This document shows, one piece after another, positions 36,300 to 50,500 of a DNA stretch of 64,000 nt. Origin of the DNA: Geosiphon pyriformis. Lineage: Eukaryota; Glomeromycota; Glomeromycetes; Archaeosporales; Geosiphonaceae. A program made the translations under genes and the position numbers. A model generated the notes under the pieces. It worked only from the letters and a program-made list of their open reading frames with translations, was not told the DNA's origin and did no database searches. The DNA lies in contig JAAOMT010000082.1 of assembly GCA_016748015.1 (NCBI GenBank), forward strand, positions 322,812 to 386,811, written 5' to 3'. The first letter of the stretch is position 1. Every line of letters starts with the position of its first letter.

Positions 36300-38809
36300 A
36301 GAGTTTGATGTTCTCTGTGTTTATTAATAATAGATTTTCAACTACTATTATTTTTTATTAGATAATCACCATTTTAAATTTTTAATGTAAGTAGTGGAAT
36401 CATCCAATAATTTGTGCATTTTTTGCATTGGCATGATTCATTAATAATCAAATTATTAATTAAGTTATTAATTAAATTAATAATTAATTTATAATAAATT
36501 TAGTTAAGAAAATTTTTGAAGTTTCATTTTAAAACTAACTAATTTGTTAAAGTTTTTTTGCTAAAAAAATGTATAAAAGTTAAGATAAAATAAGTTGAAT
36601 CTAAAAAACTGAATCTTTATACAAAATTTTTTGGCTTTTTTTATAATAGTCAAAACTTTTTTAATTATTTTTTTAATTGTATTATAAAAAAAATTTATTT
36701 TAACAGTTATATATTTAAACATGTATTTATTCAACTAATTGTCTTTTTGTAGCAGTTTTCTATAAATTGATAACAGAAATTTTCAAATTTATCTTTAATT
36801 ATAAGTTGTTTTTAAAAAGAAAAAATACTTTTTTGTTTAAAAATATAAAAGGCATTTTGAATATTTTAATTGAAAAAAATTTTATACTAAATAAAAATAT
36901 GTTTGTTTTGGTGTTTTGCTAATTGATATTATAAATATTACAATAACTAATCAATTAGGGTTTTTGTAATACTTTTTAATATATATACTATAAATAATTA
37001 ATTATTAAATATTGTTTTATATTAATATTATTAAATACATAAATTATTGTTTAATTGTAAATAGTTTTTTAACAACTTTAAAATTTATTACTAGAAATAT
37101 TGTTTTTATTAGATTAATATTTTATCAATACTTGAAGAAAGTAATTTATATATTATTTTCTTGTGAAATTTTTTTCGAAGCTGTTTTATTTTTTTATAAA
37201 CAATTGTTTATGCTTTTATTAAAGAATTAATATCATTCTAAATGTTTATTAAAAAAATTTTATATAATTACTTTTATTATTTTTTTAGTAAAAATAGTTT
37301 TAATATTTGTTTCGATAAGTAATATTGTCATATTTTTATAAAGTAAATAGAAAAATTTATAATTAGTAATATTATTATTAATTATTCAATAAGCAAAAAA
37401 TGCTAAAAACAAAAACATTGTTTTATAAATTTGGTTTTAATTGAAGTTTTACATAATGTTTAATTAAAAATTATTACTAATTTATTGGTATTAAGATAAT
37501 AAAAAGAAAATTTTTGTAATATACTTCAAATTCTTTACAAAGTTCTTTTATTAATTAATTAAAAAAAGCTTTTTTCTATTATATAATAGTTTTTTAAAGC
37601 ATTTATAATAGTATATATACTTTTTGTTTATATAAAATTAGCAATTATAATAGCTGTTGAATTAAATATTGCTTGGGCTTTTACCTATTTTATTAAATAA
37701 TCTATAAGATTTATAATATATTAAATATTTAATCAACAAAAATTAAATGAATATTTTTTTTGTTTGTTTATAATTTACAAGATTCTGGAAATAATATAAT
37801 AAACCTATTTAGATTGCTTTAGAAATTTTATACTCAATATCTTGATAAACTTATTTTCATTAAAAAATATTGTCGAAAGAAAAGAATAATGTAATAAATT
37901 TGTAATATATTATAAGATTGGTTGAAATATTTCGAAATATTCTGCTTGGTTTACAAATTTAATCAATAATAAGAGTATTCAGATATAAAAAAAGAAACCA
38001 ATTCTATTTTTAAAACAATTATTTCTTTTTATTATAAGAAACAAAAGATTATTTTAATGTTTACAACCGAAATAATTTATATTACATAAAACTTAATCTT
38101 CATTTATATTGCTTAAATTTGTTTTTTTTTGTTGAAAAAACAGCTTGAAAATTTTTGTGATTAGTTCTTCAACAAATATTTAGCAGAAAACCTATTCAGT
38201 CTATACTGTATATTTTTTCGACCATGTTTATTTTGAAGATATCTTTAAAGACAAAGACAATTACCCATATATTTAATGGAAAATAATAAATATATCATAT
38301 TAAAAATAATTGTAAACTTAATAATATTATTATTAGATTTATTTTATCATAAATATTTGATAAATTATATCAAAACTAACTCACCAAGTGATTTTTATTA
38401 AGTTAAATAAATAAATTAGATTTACATAATTTTAAATAATAATGTACAAAATATCTTATTGTCCAACATAAAAAAGAAAACTTTCAGAAACTCATATAAA
38501 AACAGAAAATTGTTATATTAATTATTTTTGTATTATAAAAAAGTTAATCATGATGATGTCCACTAAATTTTCAGGCATAAAAATAAAGATAGAAATGATA
38601 TTCAGCTTATTAATTCATAAAGAAAATGAATATTCTAATATAAATGTTTTGATAATCTTTCCCATCATCATGGGATCTTTATTATTCCCCAGTTTTTTAC
38701 ATAAATTACGATCTTTAATAATTAAAATTAAGACTTATTGATAGAGAAAAGTTTCGACTGTAGCTGTAAGTTTTTATTTAGTCGAGGATTGCTTCATAAT
38801 TCCCTTAAA
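36300..38809. other. AT-rich intergenic DNA upstream of the P450 gene
   Basis: Nearly pure A/T with many runs, then more mixed sequence over the last 250 bp. ORFs at 37012-37230 and 38550-38741 look like chance. No repeat or gene was identified. Confidence 0.5.
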
Positions 38810-40601
38810 ATGATTCCTTTTTCTTCTCTATCAGATGGCTATTTTGACCTCATCACTATAATAAGCATTCTCACTCTGATTTTAGCTCTTTACATCGGGC
38901 AATTTTATCTCGGTTATTTCACTCGTAAAAATCCACTTCCTGGTCCATTTCCCCTCCCATTAATCGGCAATCTTTATCAAAACAAGGGCCACTTTGCCGA
39001 GTGGATTCATCAACTATCCATTAAACACGGTGAAATTTTCGAGCTCTGGATCGGTTCACAACGCCAAATTTGGTTAAGTAATTTAGATGAGATCTCGAAA
39101 ATCAATCAACCCTCGACTAAGAGTAATTTCATTCGTCGATGGGCCTATAGCCAAGGATTAGAGGAATGGGGAACTTTGCATGGAATGGCTTATAACCGTG
39201 ATCTAAAAAGCGTTCTTTACTATCGAAAGATTACGGAAAAAGCTGTGACAATCCCGAGTTCTTTACAAGACATAATTTTGAATACGCAAAAAAGATTCGA
39301 AGACTTGGAGCAGTATTGGCATGAGATTGGCCAAGGCGGAAAAGTGATCATTGATTTGCCAGCTTGGATCGTCCCACTTTTTTCTGACCTTATGTATTTG
39401 TCTATGATGAGTAAAAAAACTCAGTTTACCGCACAACATTTTAATTCCCTGTCCAAAGACCTGAATAAGAAAATTGAAATTGACCCTATAATGGAAAAAT
39501 GGATGGAAAGATTTGTCACGGCGTTTAGTGAGATAAAATATGCAGTTCATTTCTTTACGTTATTCCCAACTTTTCTGAGATGGACCGTTTTTCGGCATTG
39601 GAAAAGCAAATACTTGAATTCATATTCCCAAGTAAAGGCTATTTTGATTGATTTGATTCGAGAACGAAAGAAGTCAATTGATGTGACCAGTTTTGATAAT
39701 GAACCCGTTGTGAACTTGGATATGTTGAGTCAATTGCTTACTATGAACACCGGAAGGCATGTGAGTTCAAGAAATGATAAGGATAGCATGTTAATCGAGC
39801 CGTTGAATGATCACGAAATTCAATCAATTTTACTTGAAACCATTTTTGGATCTATTAGCACAGTAAGTTAAAAATATATTGACGGAGAATTCTCCAATAT
39901 GTTTTGAGTTCCGAACTCATGCTTAAATATGATTTTTATTTTCTTTGATAGACTACAAATACTTTTGCATTTATTGTGGAATATGTTGGTCGAGATGAAA
40001 AAGTCTTGGAAAATATCAGACAAGAAATTGATGCAAAATTTCCACCTAATGAGGAATTTAAAATTTTTTATGAAGACTTAAATTCATTAAAATACATTCA
40101 GGCTGTAATTAATGAAAGTAAGTTTTTGAATTGAAATTATACACGAAAAATTTTACCTTGAATTTTTCAAATCTCACACAAAATATGGTATTTCGAATAT
40201 TTCCAGCGCTTCGATTGAGTCCGAGTGCCTCACTCTTATACCGAGCCAACGAAAAAGATGATTATGTAGGAGGCTACCTTTGGGAATCAGGGACTCAATT
40301 CGGGCTTAACCTTTTATCGTCACATTTGAACAAAAAATTATGGGAAAATCCTCAAAAGTTTATACCTGAACGATTTTTTAACCCAGATCATAAAAAAAGG
40401 GAACTTTATTCTTGGGGTGGTGGGTTAAGAATTTGTCCTGGTAGAGTTCAAGCTATTGTATTTTTGAAAGTGATGATTGTGTTGCTTTATCGCAAATTTG
40501 ATATTGAATTAGTGGATGCTGATAAACCAATCAAGACTAAGTTTGATTTTATTAATACGTGTCTTGGTGCTAAGGTTTTTATTAAGCCGAGAAAAAGTTA
40601 G
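38810..40601 (+). CDS. Cytochrome P450 monooxygenase
   Basis: Heme-thiolate monooxygenase, membrane-anchored. Exons 38810-39862, 39952-40117 and 40207-40601 join at GT-AG sites (two 89-bp introns) to give 537 aa. A hydrophobic anchor is at about residues 13-35, then the proline-rich hinge PLPGPFPLPLIGN (about 43-55). The I-helix region reads GSISTTTNT at about 347-355, with the conserved Thr but no acidic residue before it. The K-helix ExxR is ETLR at 406-409, made across the last intron. PERF follows, then the heme loop WGGGLRICPGR with the ligand Cys483; Trp stands where Phe is usual. An in-frame ATG at 38738 would add 24 residues, but the one at 38810 places the anchor correctly. Family and substrate cannot be named from sequence alone; sterol or lipid hydroxylation is only a guess. 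Confidence 0.9.
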
Positions 40602-41099
40602 TTCTTGTCATATAGTAAAATGCTGATTTTCATTTGGCATCATTATAAAAATCATGTTTAAATTTATTTGTTCGCGAAAACTTTAAATATTTTTAATTAG
40701 AACTCTAATTCTATTATTTCAAAACTCTTTTGTAACAAGAAATAAATTCTTACAAGACTAAAATATTTAAAATTATTCAAGTATTATATTTTATGTTTTT
40801 AAATTTATTCTATTAAACAAAAATTAAATAATTTATGTAGATAAAATGGTTAAGTTTTTCTATTTATATTTGATGTTAAATTTTATATGATTTTTTGGCC
40901 GAGTTTTTAAATTTAGTGTCCAATAGGAAGTTTTTGGCAGTAGTGTAGAGTAGTCCTGATGGTTGTCAGCAAATAAAAAATAAAGTACTAAAATTATAAA
41001 AATTTTAAGTTTAATTAAAAAGATTTTCATAAATAAAATAATTAATCACATTGGCTATTATTAGAAATATTAAATATTTAATAATTCATTTATTCTTTG
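40602..41099. other. Intergenic, 3' flank of P450 gene
   Basis: AT-rich, no gene recognised. The P450 transcript should end here. Confidence 0.5.
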
Positions 41100-41465
41100 T
41101 TAATATTATTATATATCACGTGCTTGATACGTGTAACCAGCCACCCAGACCAGTTAAGACTACTAACCAGCCAAACTATATATTCATCATAAACAAACCC
41201 TCTAAGCATTTGCAGCCATCTCTCTTAAACCACTCAAGTCCAAATGAATTAAGATGACTCTGCAAATCCTAACTGCCTTTCAAATCTCCGGTTGATTCCA
41301 TAGATTTCTCGTAACGACTCCATCGTTCGTGATCAAACAATTCCTATCACACTTAGCTCTATATCTTACTCGAGGTATCCAAATTTTTTCCCTATGCTTA
41401 TTGGCGAATTACTTAAGCTAAGCTCCTAGGCATCAAACTCTTCGCTAATGCCATGTACAAATCGT
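41100..41465. other. Unexplained island of balanced base composition
   Basis: About 360 bp with much higher G+C and a strong C-over-G bias on the plus strand, flanked by nearly pure A/T. It has repeated AACCAGCCA motifs (about 41136, 41166) and several CpG sites. Both strands hold frequent stops, and no rRNA, tRNA or protein family was recognised. It may be a fragment of a repeat or of a structured RNA gene. Confidence 0.5.
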
Positions 41466-44400
41466 TATCAAAATTTACGTTTTCATCTTTGAATTGGCGT
41501 ACCATTTTATTAATATTTGCTTATAATTACTAAAATTATTTATAAACTGATGTTAGTTTTTATAATATATAAAATAAAAAGAACTATTGCGAAAAAGTTA
41601 AAAAATATATGCAATCATATTTGTACAAGCCAAAATTAGGCAAATTGTTATTTTTTATTAACTTTATGAGCCCAAAAAATGAAAATATTATTTTTTTTAT
41701 TTAATACTCCATTAAAACACGCTTTATATAATTTTTTTTGATAATGATTATATCAAGATGGTGTTATTAATTGTAATTTGAACCAAAATTAACCTTAAAT
41801 TTTGATTAGTAATTTAGTAATTTATTATCTTACATTAATTATTTAATTATTGGTCATTTAACAATATTCAATATTTTTTTTAAAGAATTGAAAATATTGA
41901 TTTATATAATAAAATGTTATCTTGCATAATAATAAAATATAAAGTGGAACAGGTAAAACCAATTATTTTGTAAATTAGAGATTTTAATCCTACTTTGGAA
42001 CTGTAAATAAAAGCAAGTAAAAACTACTGATATTTTAGTTTTTTATGCTTTTGAATATGTATTATCAAAATTAATTACGCTAAGTAAAACTCTTATATTG
42101 CTTAATATAACTAATATACTATTAATTGGTACAGTAAAAAATTTTCGCACCAAGACAAATTAATTATTCTGTAAATAATTATTTCAAGATAATAAAAGTA
42201 TATGTGTCAACATTAGATATAAACTTAAATAATGAAGAGTTTACAAAATTTCTCAAAAAGTTATTTTTAGACAAAGAAAAAGATGCGATGTTATTTAAAA
42301 TCAACTAAAATTAGTAAAAACACTTGAATATATGCTTAATATCTTTCATCAATATGTAAAAATTTTATTTGCATTATTAATTTAAAATAATAAATTTTTA
42401 TTCAAAAGTAAAAAAAATGTAATATACTTATTAAATATAATTATGAACATTTCAAAAATAAATTTCACTGTAGTTTATAATTTGAAAATTAGTTGGAAGC
42501 CAAAAAAAAGGCAGATTAAATTAGCAACAAAAACTAAGTGCATTAAAGAGTTTGTTTTAGTTAAAATAGATGCCTAATTATCTATTAAAGATTTAATTTT
42601 TCAGTTGTAATATGTTATTTATAATTGAATTAGTATTTTTGCTTGAAATTGATTTTTCAATTTTTTATCAAGACTTTTGTATTATTTTTTGTTTCAATCT
42701 ATAAAAAAAACTGAACTAAATAAAAAAAATATTATTATACTAAGGTTTTAAATTATAATTAAAAACTGCTAAAACTGTTTATAAAAGCAATAAGTAAAAG
42801 TCTAAACCTTTTTATGATCCAAGTTTTAACGATAAAATATCATAATTTTTTGAATAAAAAATTGAAAAAGTTGTGCAAATGTGTTTCAATACAAATCATC
42901 TAGATTTTAAAATTGCATAAACCTATTATAATTAAAAATATTACTATTTGCAATAATAAAAAATAAATAATTACTTTATATTTAAATAACAGAATTGTGT
43001 AAAATTATAAACCATCTAAATGTCAAACTAAAAGAAATTCTATTTTCTTAGAAATTGTATAATATTTTTCACAAATGTTGTCTTTGTTAATTTTCTAATA
43101 TTTAGGAACCAGCTAAACAAGTCAAAAAATCTATAGATTTTATAATTACTTTTTGACAAATGACAAATATTTTTATTAATTGATTTATTCTAGTAAATTT
43201 GAAATGAAATAAAATAAAGCATTACTCTACAAATACAGTTTATAAATAAATAAAGGTTTTACCTTGAATTAAAATTTTTTTAGCTTCATAATTCTTTCCA
43301 TAATTTTAATTAATATGTGTTTCAATAGTTGTATTTATTTGTAAAAATAAAATTCAATTTACTACAAATCTTTATATATTTTTTGGCTATGCTAGCTCTG
43401 TTGAAAAAATGTAAAATGGTTATTATTATTACTATTTCCGATTTCATTTTTGTTTGCATCATTTTTATATCTATAATGATTCAAAGAATAATTTTTCACA
43501 ATAAAAATGTTTGAATATTCAAAAATTTGTATACTCTAAATTACAATTAAACACCAATTAGCATATTAATTTAATAATTTTTCTAATTCGGAGTTAAACT
43601 TTTTACAAATACTTTCAAAAAGATCGAATTCTGTTCAAAAGACATAATTTTTAACAATATAAATAACATAGCTTATTTAAATATAAAATTTCATTTGTAA
43701 AATAAAACATTAATGTATTGTGCATAATTTGTTCATTTTGTTGCAGATGCATTACATGATTTCTGTTTGTGTAATTTTACCTTAGTATAAGTTTAATACA
43801 TTTAAAGCTATTGATCTTTATCAAAAACTGAACAAAAAATATTTCACTTTTCAGTATTGCGTTATGTTTGCTTCTAAAAAAATTTACTCAAGTAATAATA
43901 AGCACCAAATAAATTTTACGAAGATAGTATCTAAAAGAATTCATAATATTTTGAAAAAAGCATAGTTAAAAGATAAGTTTTTGCATGTAGTGAGCCTAAA
44001 TCTAAAAAGTATTGTATATATATAAAGTTAAAATGTAATGAATAAATAGATTTTTCAGCTTTAAATATAAATGATTTAATTCGTGCCAATAAGGCAATAA
44101 AATCGAAAGAGTTGTTTTTCAATAATTAATTTTGACATATGATTATAGGATATTTATTTATTTATTGTTTTGAAATGCGCAAATTCGATACGCAATCCAA
44201 ACAAATAATAGTAAATAACAATAAATAAATAACAAAAGCAATTACATTCTAAATCAGGAGTGTAAATATAAACGAAATTAAGAAAGTTTATTATTCACAA
44301 GTTTTCTGCCAGAAATTTTCAATACTTGAATAGATGCAAAAAAAACCTAAAGTTCAAAATATTCTAAAAAAATTACAAAATGACTTCTGTAAACAATAAC

Positions 44401-46059
44401 ATAATAACAACACTATGAGCACATTCAACAAAAATTTAATATTTTAAACATATTTATTGAATAGTTGATAAGAATAAACAAGTTACTTACTTTTTGATAT
44501 TATACAATTACAAATCCTGAATTTAATAATGATAATACAAGCCAAATAATAATACAATCGTATTACACTTTTTATTAAAGTGTAAAAATTTTCTTAAAAA
44601 CAAATGGCTAAATATATGTTATTTTTTTGCTGAAGTTAAAAAGAGATAATATACAACAAATTAAATCTTTCATATCTTAAATTATATCAAAAATTATTTT
44701 GGCCAAAATTTGATTATATTATTGTAATTTTGATAAATTTTTAATGTACTGTGTCATAAATTATGTATTTTTTTTATAATATTATAATATTATAATATTT
44801 GATTATATTAACTTGTATTCAAAACAAAAAATTTTGTTGTAAATATTATTAAATTTTTTTTTGTATACAAATTATTAAATAATATGATTATTAATCTGTT
44901 TTACAATGTATATACATCTTTTTTGTTGCACAAAAATCACAAAATTCTCTTTGGGTTTAATATAACAAAGTACTTACACATTTAATTTGCTTTTTAATTA
45001 AATTATATTTACAGTATTTACAGTTTTTTTATTTGTTAAAATTTTATTTTAATTTGTAAAAATACTAATTTTTGACAAAACTAATAATTAGCAATAATTA
45101 TTTATTGGCTAATTTTTAATACTATTAGTAATAAATACAGAAATTACATCTGTAATTTGAAAACATTTTAATTTTAATTTTTAAATTAGCAAAGCTATTT
45201 AAGTTTTTAAGAAATTACAAATTAGAAAATATTTTATTTTTTTTAAAAAAAAGATTATTAACAATTTAACAAATACTATTTCACTAATTATCATAACTGA
45301 AAGCAAATTTTACCTGTAATATTTTTTTGAGCTAAATAAAATTAAATTCAATATTTTTCTATTTAGTAAAGTTATTTTAAATTCAAAAAAACTTTATTAC
45401 TGCTATGTACATAAATATTAAAACAAAAAATTAGCCTATTAAACTTAAATAATGGTTTAACAAAAAACATTATTGTTAAAAAATTTATAAACTAATTAGA
45501 TTACTAAATAAAATTGATAATTTTTTTTATATTAATTAAAATACTAATTATAAAAACTATTATTATTATTTAAAAATTAACAGATATTATAAATAATATA
45601 AGAAATTTTTTAATTATAAAAATAATAATCTTAAAAAAATTTACATAATAACAATTATTAATTAGTTTTAAAACAAATATTATATTATAATAACAGTATT
45701 TAAAAATTAAAATAAAATATAACAATATATTATTTTATAAAACAACAAATTTATATATATATAGTTATTTTAATATTAATAAAAAATATTTAATATTTAA
45801 TAAATTTTAAAATTAATTAAAAAATAATAATTTAACATTAAAATTTATTTGTATTTTTTATAAAATAAAATTATTATTTATTAGCTAAATCTATTAAAAA
45901 AATAATTTTAATTAATATTATTTATATTATTAAAAAACACTTAAAATTATTAATATTTTATATATATACAAAATAATTAAATTATAAAATTTTTTTTTAT
46001 TTATCCTAAATTTTTTAAAAAAACAATATTTTTTAAATTTTTTTTTCTGTTTTTGTTAT
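41466..46059. other. AT-rich tract, probably decayed repeats
   Basis: Nearly 4.6 kb of A/T-dominated sequence with only short chance ORFs. No alignable element was found by eye apart from general likeness to the neighbouring decayed retroelements. Confidence 0.45.
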
Positions 46060-48150
46060 ATTTTATTATTTAATTAGATTTTTTTTTAATTTTATAACTA
46101 TAATTAAAACAAAGAGTAAAAAAGCTATATTTGATATTTTTCTAAAATATCTAATAAAGTTTCAATTAAAAAAGTTTTCTCTATTATAGAAACAGTTAAA
46201 CAGAATATCTTAAAAACTTTTTTTTAAATAATAATAATAAAAGATTGTTTTTAGTAGTCTTTAAAGTATTTTTTTATTTTTGGTTGGCTTTTTATTAGTT
46301 AAAATTTTTTTCAAAAAATACACTTGGATCAATTTTAGTATTGTCTCTACTTTTATCAAAAGCCTAAAAGTTTTTAATAGTAAACTAATTAACAAGCTGG
46401 TTTTTTTAACTATTGCTATTATATTTAATATATTAGCATTATTTCTTTAAAAATAGGCAAAAAAATTAAAATTTCAAAAAATAAGAGCAATTATTTGCTT
46501 TTATTATTGTTATACCAAAATTTTTTATGTTTTAAATAAAGTTTTAGATGAAATCTTTATTGTATTATTTAATATATTATTTAAGATAGACTAAAACTAA
46601 TTATTAGCTATGTTGCTAATTATGATGTCTTTTAAAAAAATTTTACTAGTTTTAAAAGCAAAATTAAGATTTTTTATTGAATTATCTATTCTTAAAAACT
46701 AGATTAATTAGATAAAAACTAAATTATTTTTTTAGATTTTTAATGCTATTATTAATGGTGGTTGAAAAATTATTACTGGCTATTAAAGATTTATTAAGTA
46801 AATAGTCTTTATTTTAAAATTTAGTATAACTTTTAAAATTAAATTAACTTATATTAAAACTGTTTTTTAATTTGTATATAGTTTCTTGGATGTTAAGTTA
46901 ATTATAAAAGACAATATAAAGCTTTTTTATATAAAATTTGCTTCTCAAAAGTCTTTAAAAGCTGTATTTTTAATTAAGCTTAAAAGCTTTATTTATTTGG
47001 CCACTTTTAAGATTGCTAAATTTTTGGTGGTTTTTGAGTTTGGTTTTTTTCTGCTGTTATTATATTGTATAATATGCTTTTAAATATGTTTATTATTAAT
47101 ATTAAAATAGTGTTTGATGTATTTAAAAAAGTTATTTGTATTGTATTAAAGTTTGCTAGTATTTAGCAATATGTAGTTGTTTACTTTAAAAATTTGGATG
47201 CTGTTATATCTGCTTTAAATTATTAATTAATTTTGTTATATAAAAATAATATTAAAATCTTTTTTTTGGTAAATCAGAATAAAAATATTCTATTTTGTAA
47301 TAAATTTAAGACCAAATTAATTAATTTTTTTTTTGGCTGTATTGTTTTTAAAATCAGTAATATAATTTTTTAAGTTAATAATTAAACTTGTTTTATTTTT
47401 TACTTATCTAATTTTGATTATTGTTTCCAGTTTTTTTTGATTATATTTGGCTTATAAAATAATTTAGATATTGTTATTATTAAAACTGATACTTTGAAAA
47501 AATATTACATCTGAGAAAAAACTTTTGGATATTAATGCTGTTTTAAGTATTAAGACTTAAATTATTTGGTTATTGATTGTAAAATATTTCTATCTTTTTT
47601 TTAAAAAATTTTTATGATTTTTATGTTTTGTTTTATTGGTATCAATTTTTATATTAAAACTGCTACTCTTATGTTTCTTTTAGTTTTTAGTTTTCTGATT
47701 GATTTTTCTTTTTTTGTTAATATAAAAGCTAGTAATTTTATAATTTTTTCTTGGTTAATTTCTTTAAAATTTGATTTAACTTAGTTTTTTGTATTGGTTA
47801 AATTTATTATTAAGCTAATTAATTCTTTAATTGCTGTGTTTAAACAGTTTGTTAATGAGAATTTGGTTTCAAGTATTATACTTGGCTTTAAAGTTAATAA
47901 AGTTTTAGTATATATAGATATTTTTAACAAAGTAATTGGTAAGTTGAAGTAAAAAATAGTTGTTTTAAAAACTAAATATAACTATGAGAATATTAATATG
48001 TTTGGCTTTTATATAAGTTTGTTTGTAGTTAATAATAATATGTTTTCTAATTTAATATTGCTATAAAAACATGAATTTGTTAATATTAAAATTAATGTTT
48101 TAAAGACAGCTAAATAACTAATTAAATTGACAGAAATTACAAATTATAAC
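46060..48150 (+). mobile_element. Heavily decayed retroelement ORF1-like copy
   Basis: Aligns along its length with 57281-58765, for example the TTTTATAACTATAATNANANCAAAG start, the AACAAGCTGG segment and the RRM-like block. Most differences are C/T or G/A. It extends further than that copy: about 47500-47600 reads like a decayed zinc knuckle (DLNYLVIDC), followed by about 500 bp still readable in pieces (FVNENLVSSIILGFKVNKVL). Stops and frame breaks are everywhere. The source was probably ORF1 of a non-LTR retrotransposon (RRM-like domain plus zinc knuckle). Confidence 0.65.
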
Positions 48151-50500
48151 TGATTTTGATATTATTAAATTAATTAAAATACTATTAATAAAACACAAAA
48201 AACTATAATAAAATTAGATAATTAAAGCCAAATTAATTTTTTAATATCTTAATAATTTATTTTAATTAAAAAAATGTTATTTATATGATTCAATATTAAT
48301 AAATAATTATAAGATAAAAAAGATATATATAAAGCTTTGTTCTATATTTTTCTTATAGACATAAATATATATAATCTGTAAAATTTTGTTTTTTAAATAA
48401 TAAAAAAATATATGTTATTAATTATAATTTGATTAATTATTTCTAAGTTAAATATATAATTATTTGTTTTAATTTTAAAGATAGTTTATTAAAAATTTTA
48501 ATTACTATTTTATTATAAAAGATGTTTTTTTTATTGGTTTTGTTTAATTTTAGCATATTATTTAGCTTATAGAAAGTTTGATTATACTTTTTTTGTTTGT
48601 AATTTTTTTGTTAATAATCAATATATAAGTTAAAAACAGAACTTTTTATTAGATTTAAATAAAACTAAGTTAATAAATATTTATGCTGAAAAGTCAGCCT
48701 TTGTTTTTTATTTGGTTTTCTTTAATAATAAAACTTAAGTTTTAATTATTAATAGTTTTTTTTATGTGTTTTTTAGTATTTTATTTTAATTTAGTATTTA
48801 AATAAAATAAAATTTTTTTGTTAATGTTAAATAAAATAAATTTAAAATTTGCTAATTTGGAATGCAGTTTTGTAAGTTGGCTTAAAAATTAAATATACTT
48901 ATAATAGTAATTTTTTAATCTAGTCTTAAATACTAATTATTAATAATTTTTTTATTATAAAATTAAATAAATAATATAATAATAATAAAAATAAAAATTA
49001 ATAAAAATTTTATAATCTTAAAAAAATTTAATAAGTTTAATTTAAATAATAATATTTAAAAAAGCTTAAAATAGAAATTTTATACAAAAAAATTAAATAT
49101 TGTTCTTAATAACCAATTGTAAATTAAAATAATATAAAAAAACCAAAATATAATTTTAATATAAGCCAATTTAATTTTAATAATTTTATTAAATACTCAT
49201 ATAAAAACCATTTAATTAAAATTTTTTTAATAATTATTAAATTTATTAAGATTAACAGTGTTTTCGAAAAACAAAAAAAAAAGAAAGTATTTTATTTTTA
49301 TTTAATTAATTTAATTTTTAAATATTAGAAAAATTAAATAAAGCTAGTGTTTTATTTTTTATAAAAAACATGATTTTTTTTATAAATACAGATTATATAA
49401 AAACAATCAAATTAACTTGACTTAATTTAATATATTTAATTACAGACTTTAAATTAAAAAGATTGTTTTGAATTAAAAAGAAAAAAAATGTTTTTTGTTT
49501 AAATAATATAAAAAAAATAGTTTGGTTATTGGTTTGTTATTAAAAGTTTTATAACTTTTTGTAATATTAATAATTATATTAAAATTAATCTTAATTAAAA
49601 AAACTTTTTGAGTATTAAAATTATTAACAACAATAAAAAAATAAGAGCTGTTTTTAATTATTTTTGTTATGAAAAAAAACGTTTTTATAAATTAAAATGT
49701 TTTATATTAAACATTTAATTTGTATAATATAATGGTTTTAAATATTTAAAGCTTTTATTATTAAGTTAAAATTTATTAACTTGTGATAAGATATTATTAT
49801 TTATTTTAAAAGTTTTAAATTTGTTAATTTACTTTGTTTGTTAATTAATTTTAATAAAAAACAGCATTAAAATTTTTGTTTTATTGAATTAAAAAAAATA
49901 ATTCTTTAAATGTATAGTTAAACATATTTTATTTCTTAGTTATTTAAATTTAATTATTATTAAAAACATGGTATTGTTATTTTTAAGTTTTAAAAAGCTT
50001 TTATTATTATTATAATCAAAGATTAATATTTTTTCAAAATATTATATTTAATAAAAAATCTTTAAATATTAAATTTAAATTATCTGGTTTTGGTTTATTA
50101 AGCCATTTTTTTAATTTAATAAAAAAATTTTTAAATTATTAATTATTTTATTGGTCTAATTTTTTATGTTTAAACTATTATTTAATCAGTTGTGTTTTAT
50201 TTTTCCATATTTCATAAAAACTTTGAATTCAAATTAAATTTTAAAAAGCATAAACTAATTCAATTAATAAAGTTAACAATAAAACCCTTTGGTTTTTTAA
50301 TAATGCAAATTATTTTATTGTTGATTAATAAAAACAAATCCAATGCTAATTTGGAAAACCAATTTCTTTTTTAAAAACGATAATTTGTAGTTTTAACAAA
50401 ATAATATATATTGCTCAAGAATTGTTTTAAAGCTGAAATGAAACATAAATACAATTTTTTAAATACTAATAAAATAGATAATAATAATGAATCTTTGATA
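48151..50500 (-). mobile_element. Further decayed retroelement DNA, partly inverted copy
   Basis: At about 49100-49400 the sequence aligns with 55990-56190, both being minus-strand copies of the ORF1-like element. The rest of the stretch is equally AT-rich and ORF-poor and probably belongs to the same or similar copies, but I could not set its limits. Confidence 0.4.

Noticed and set aside
46886-47083. 65-codon ORF as a real small protein
   Set aside because: It is a surviving piece of the decayed ORF1-like retroelement, matching 58090-58260.
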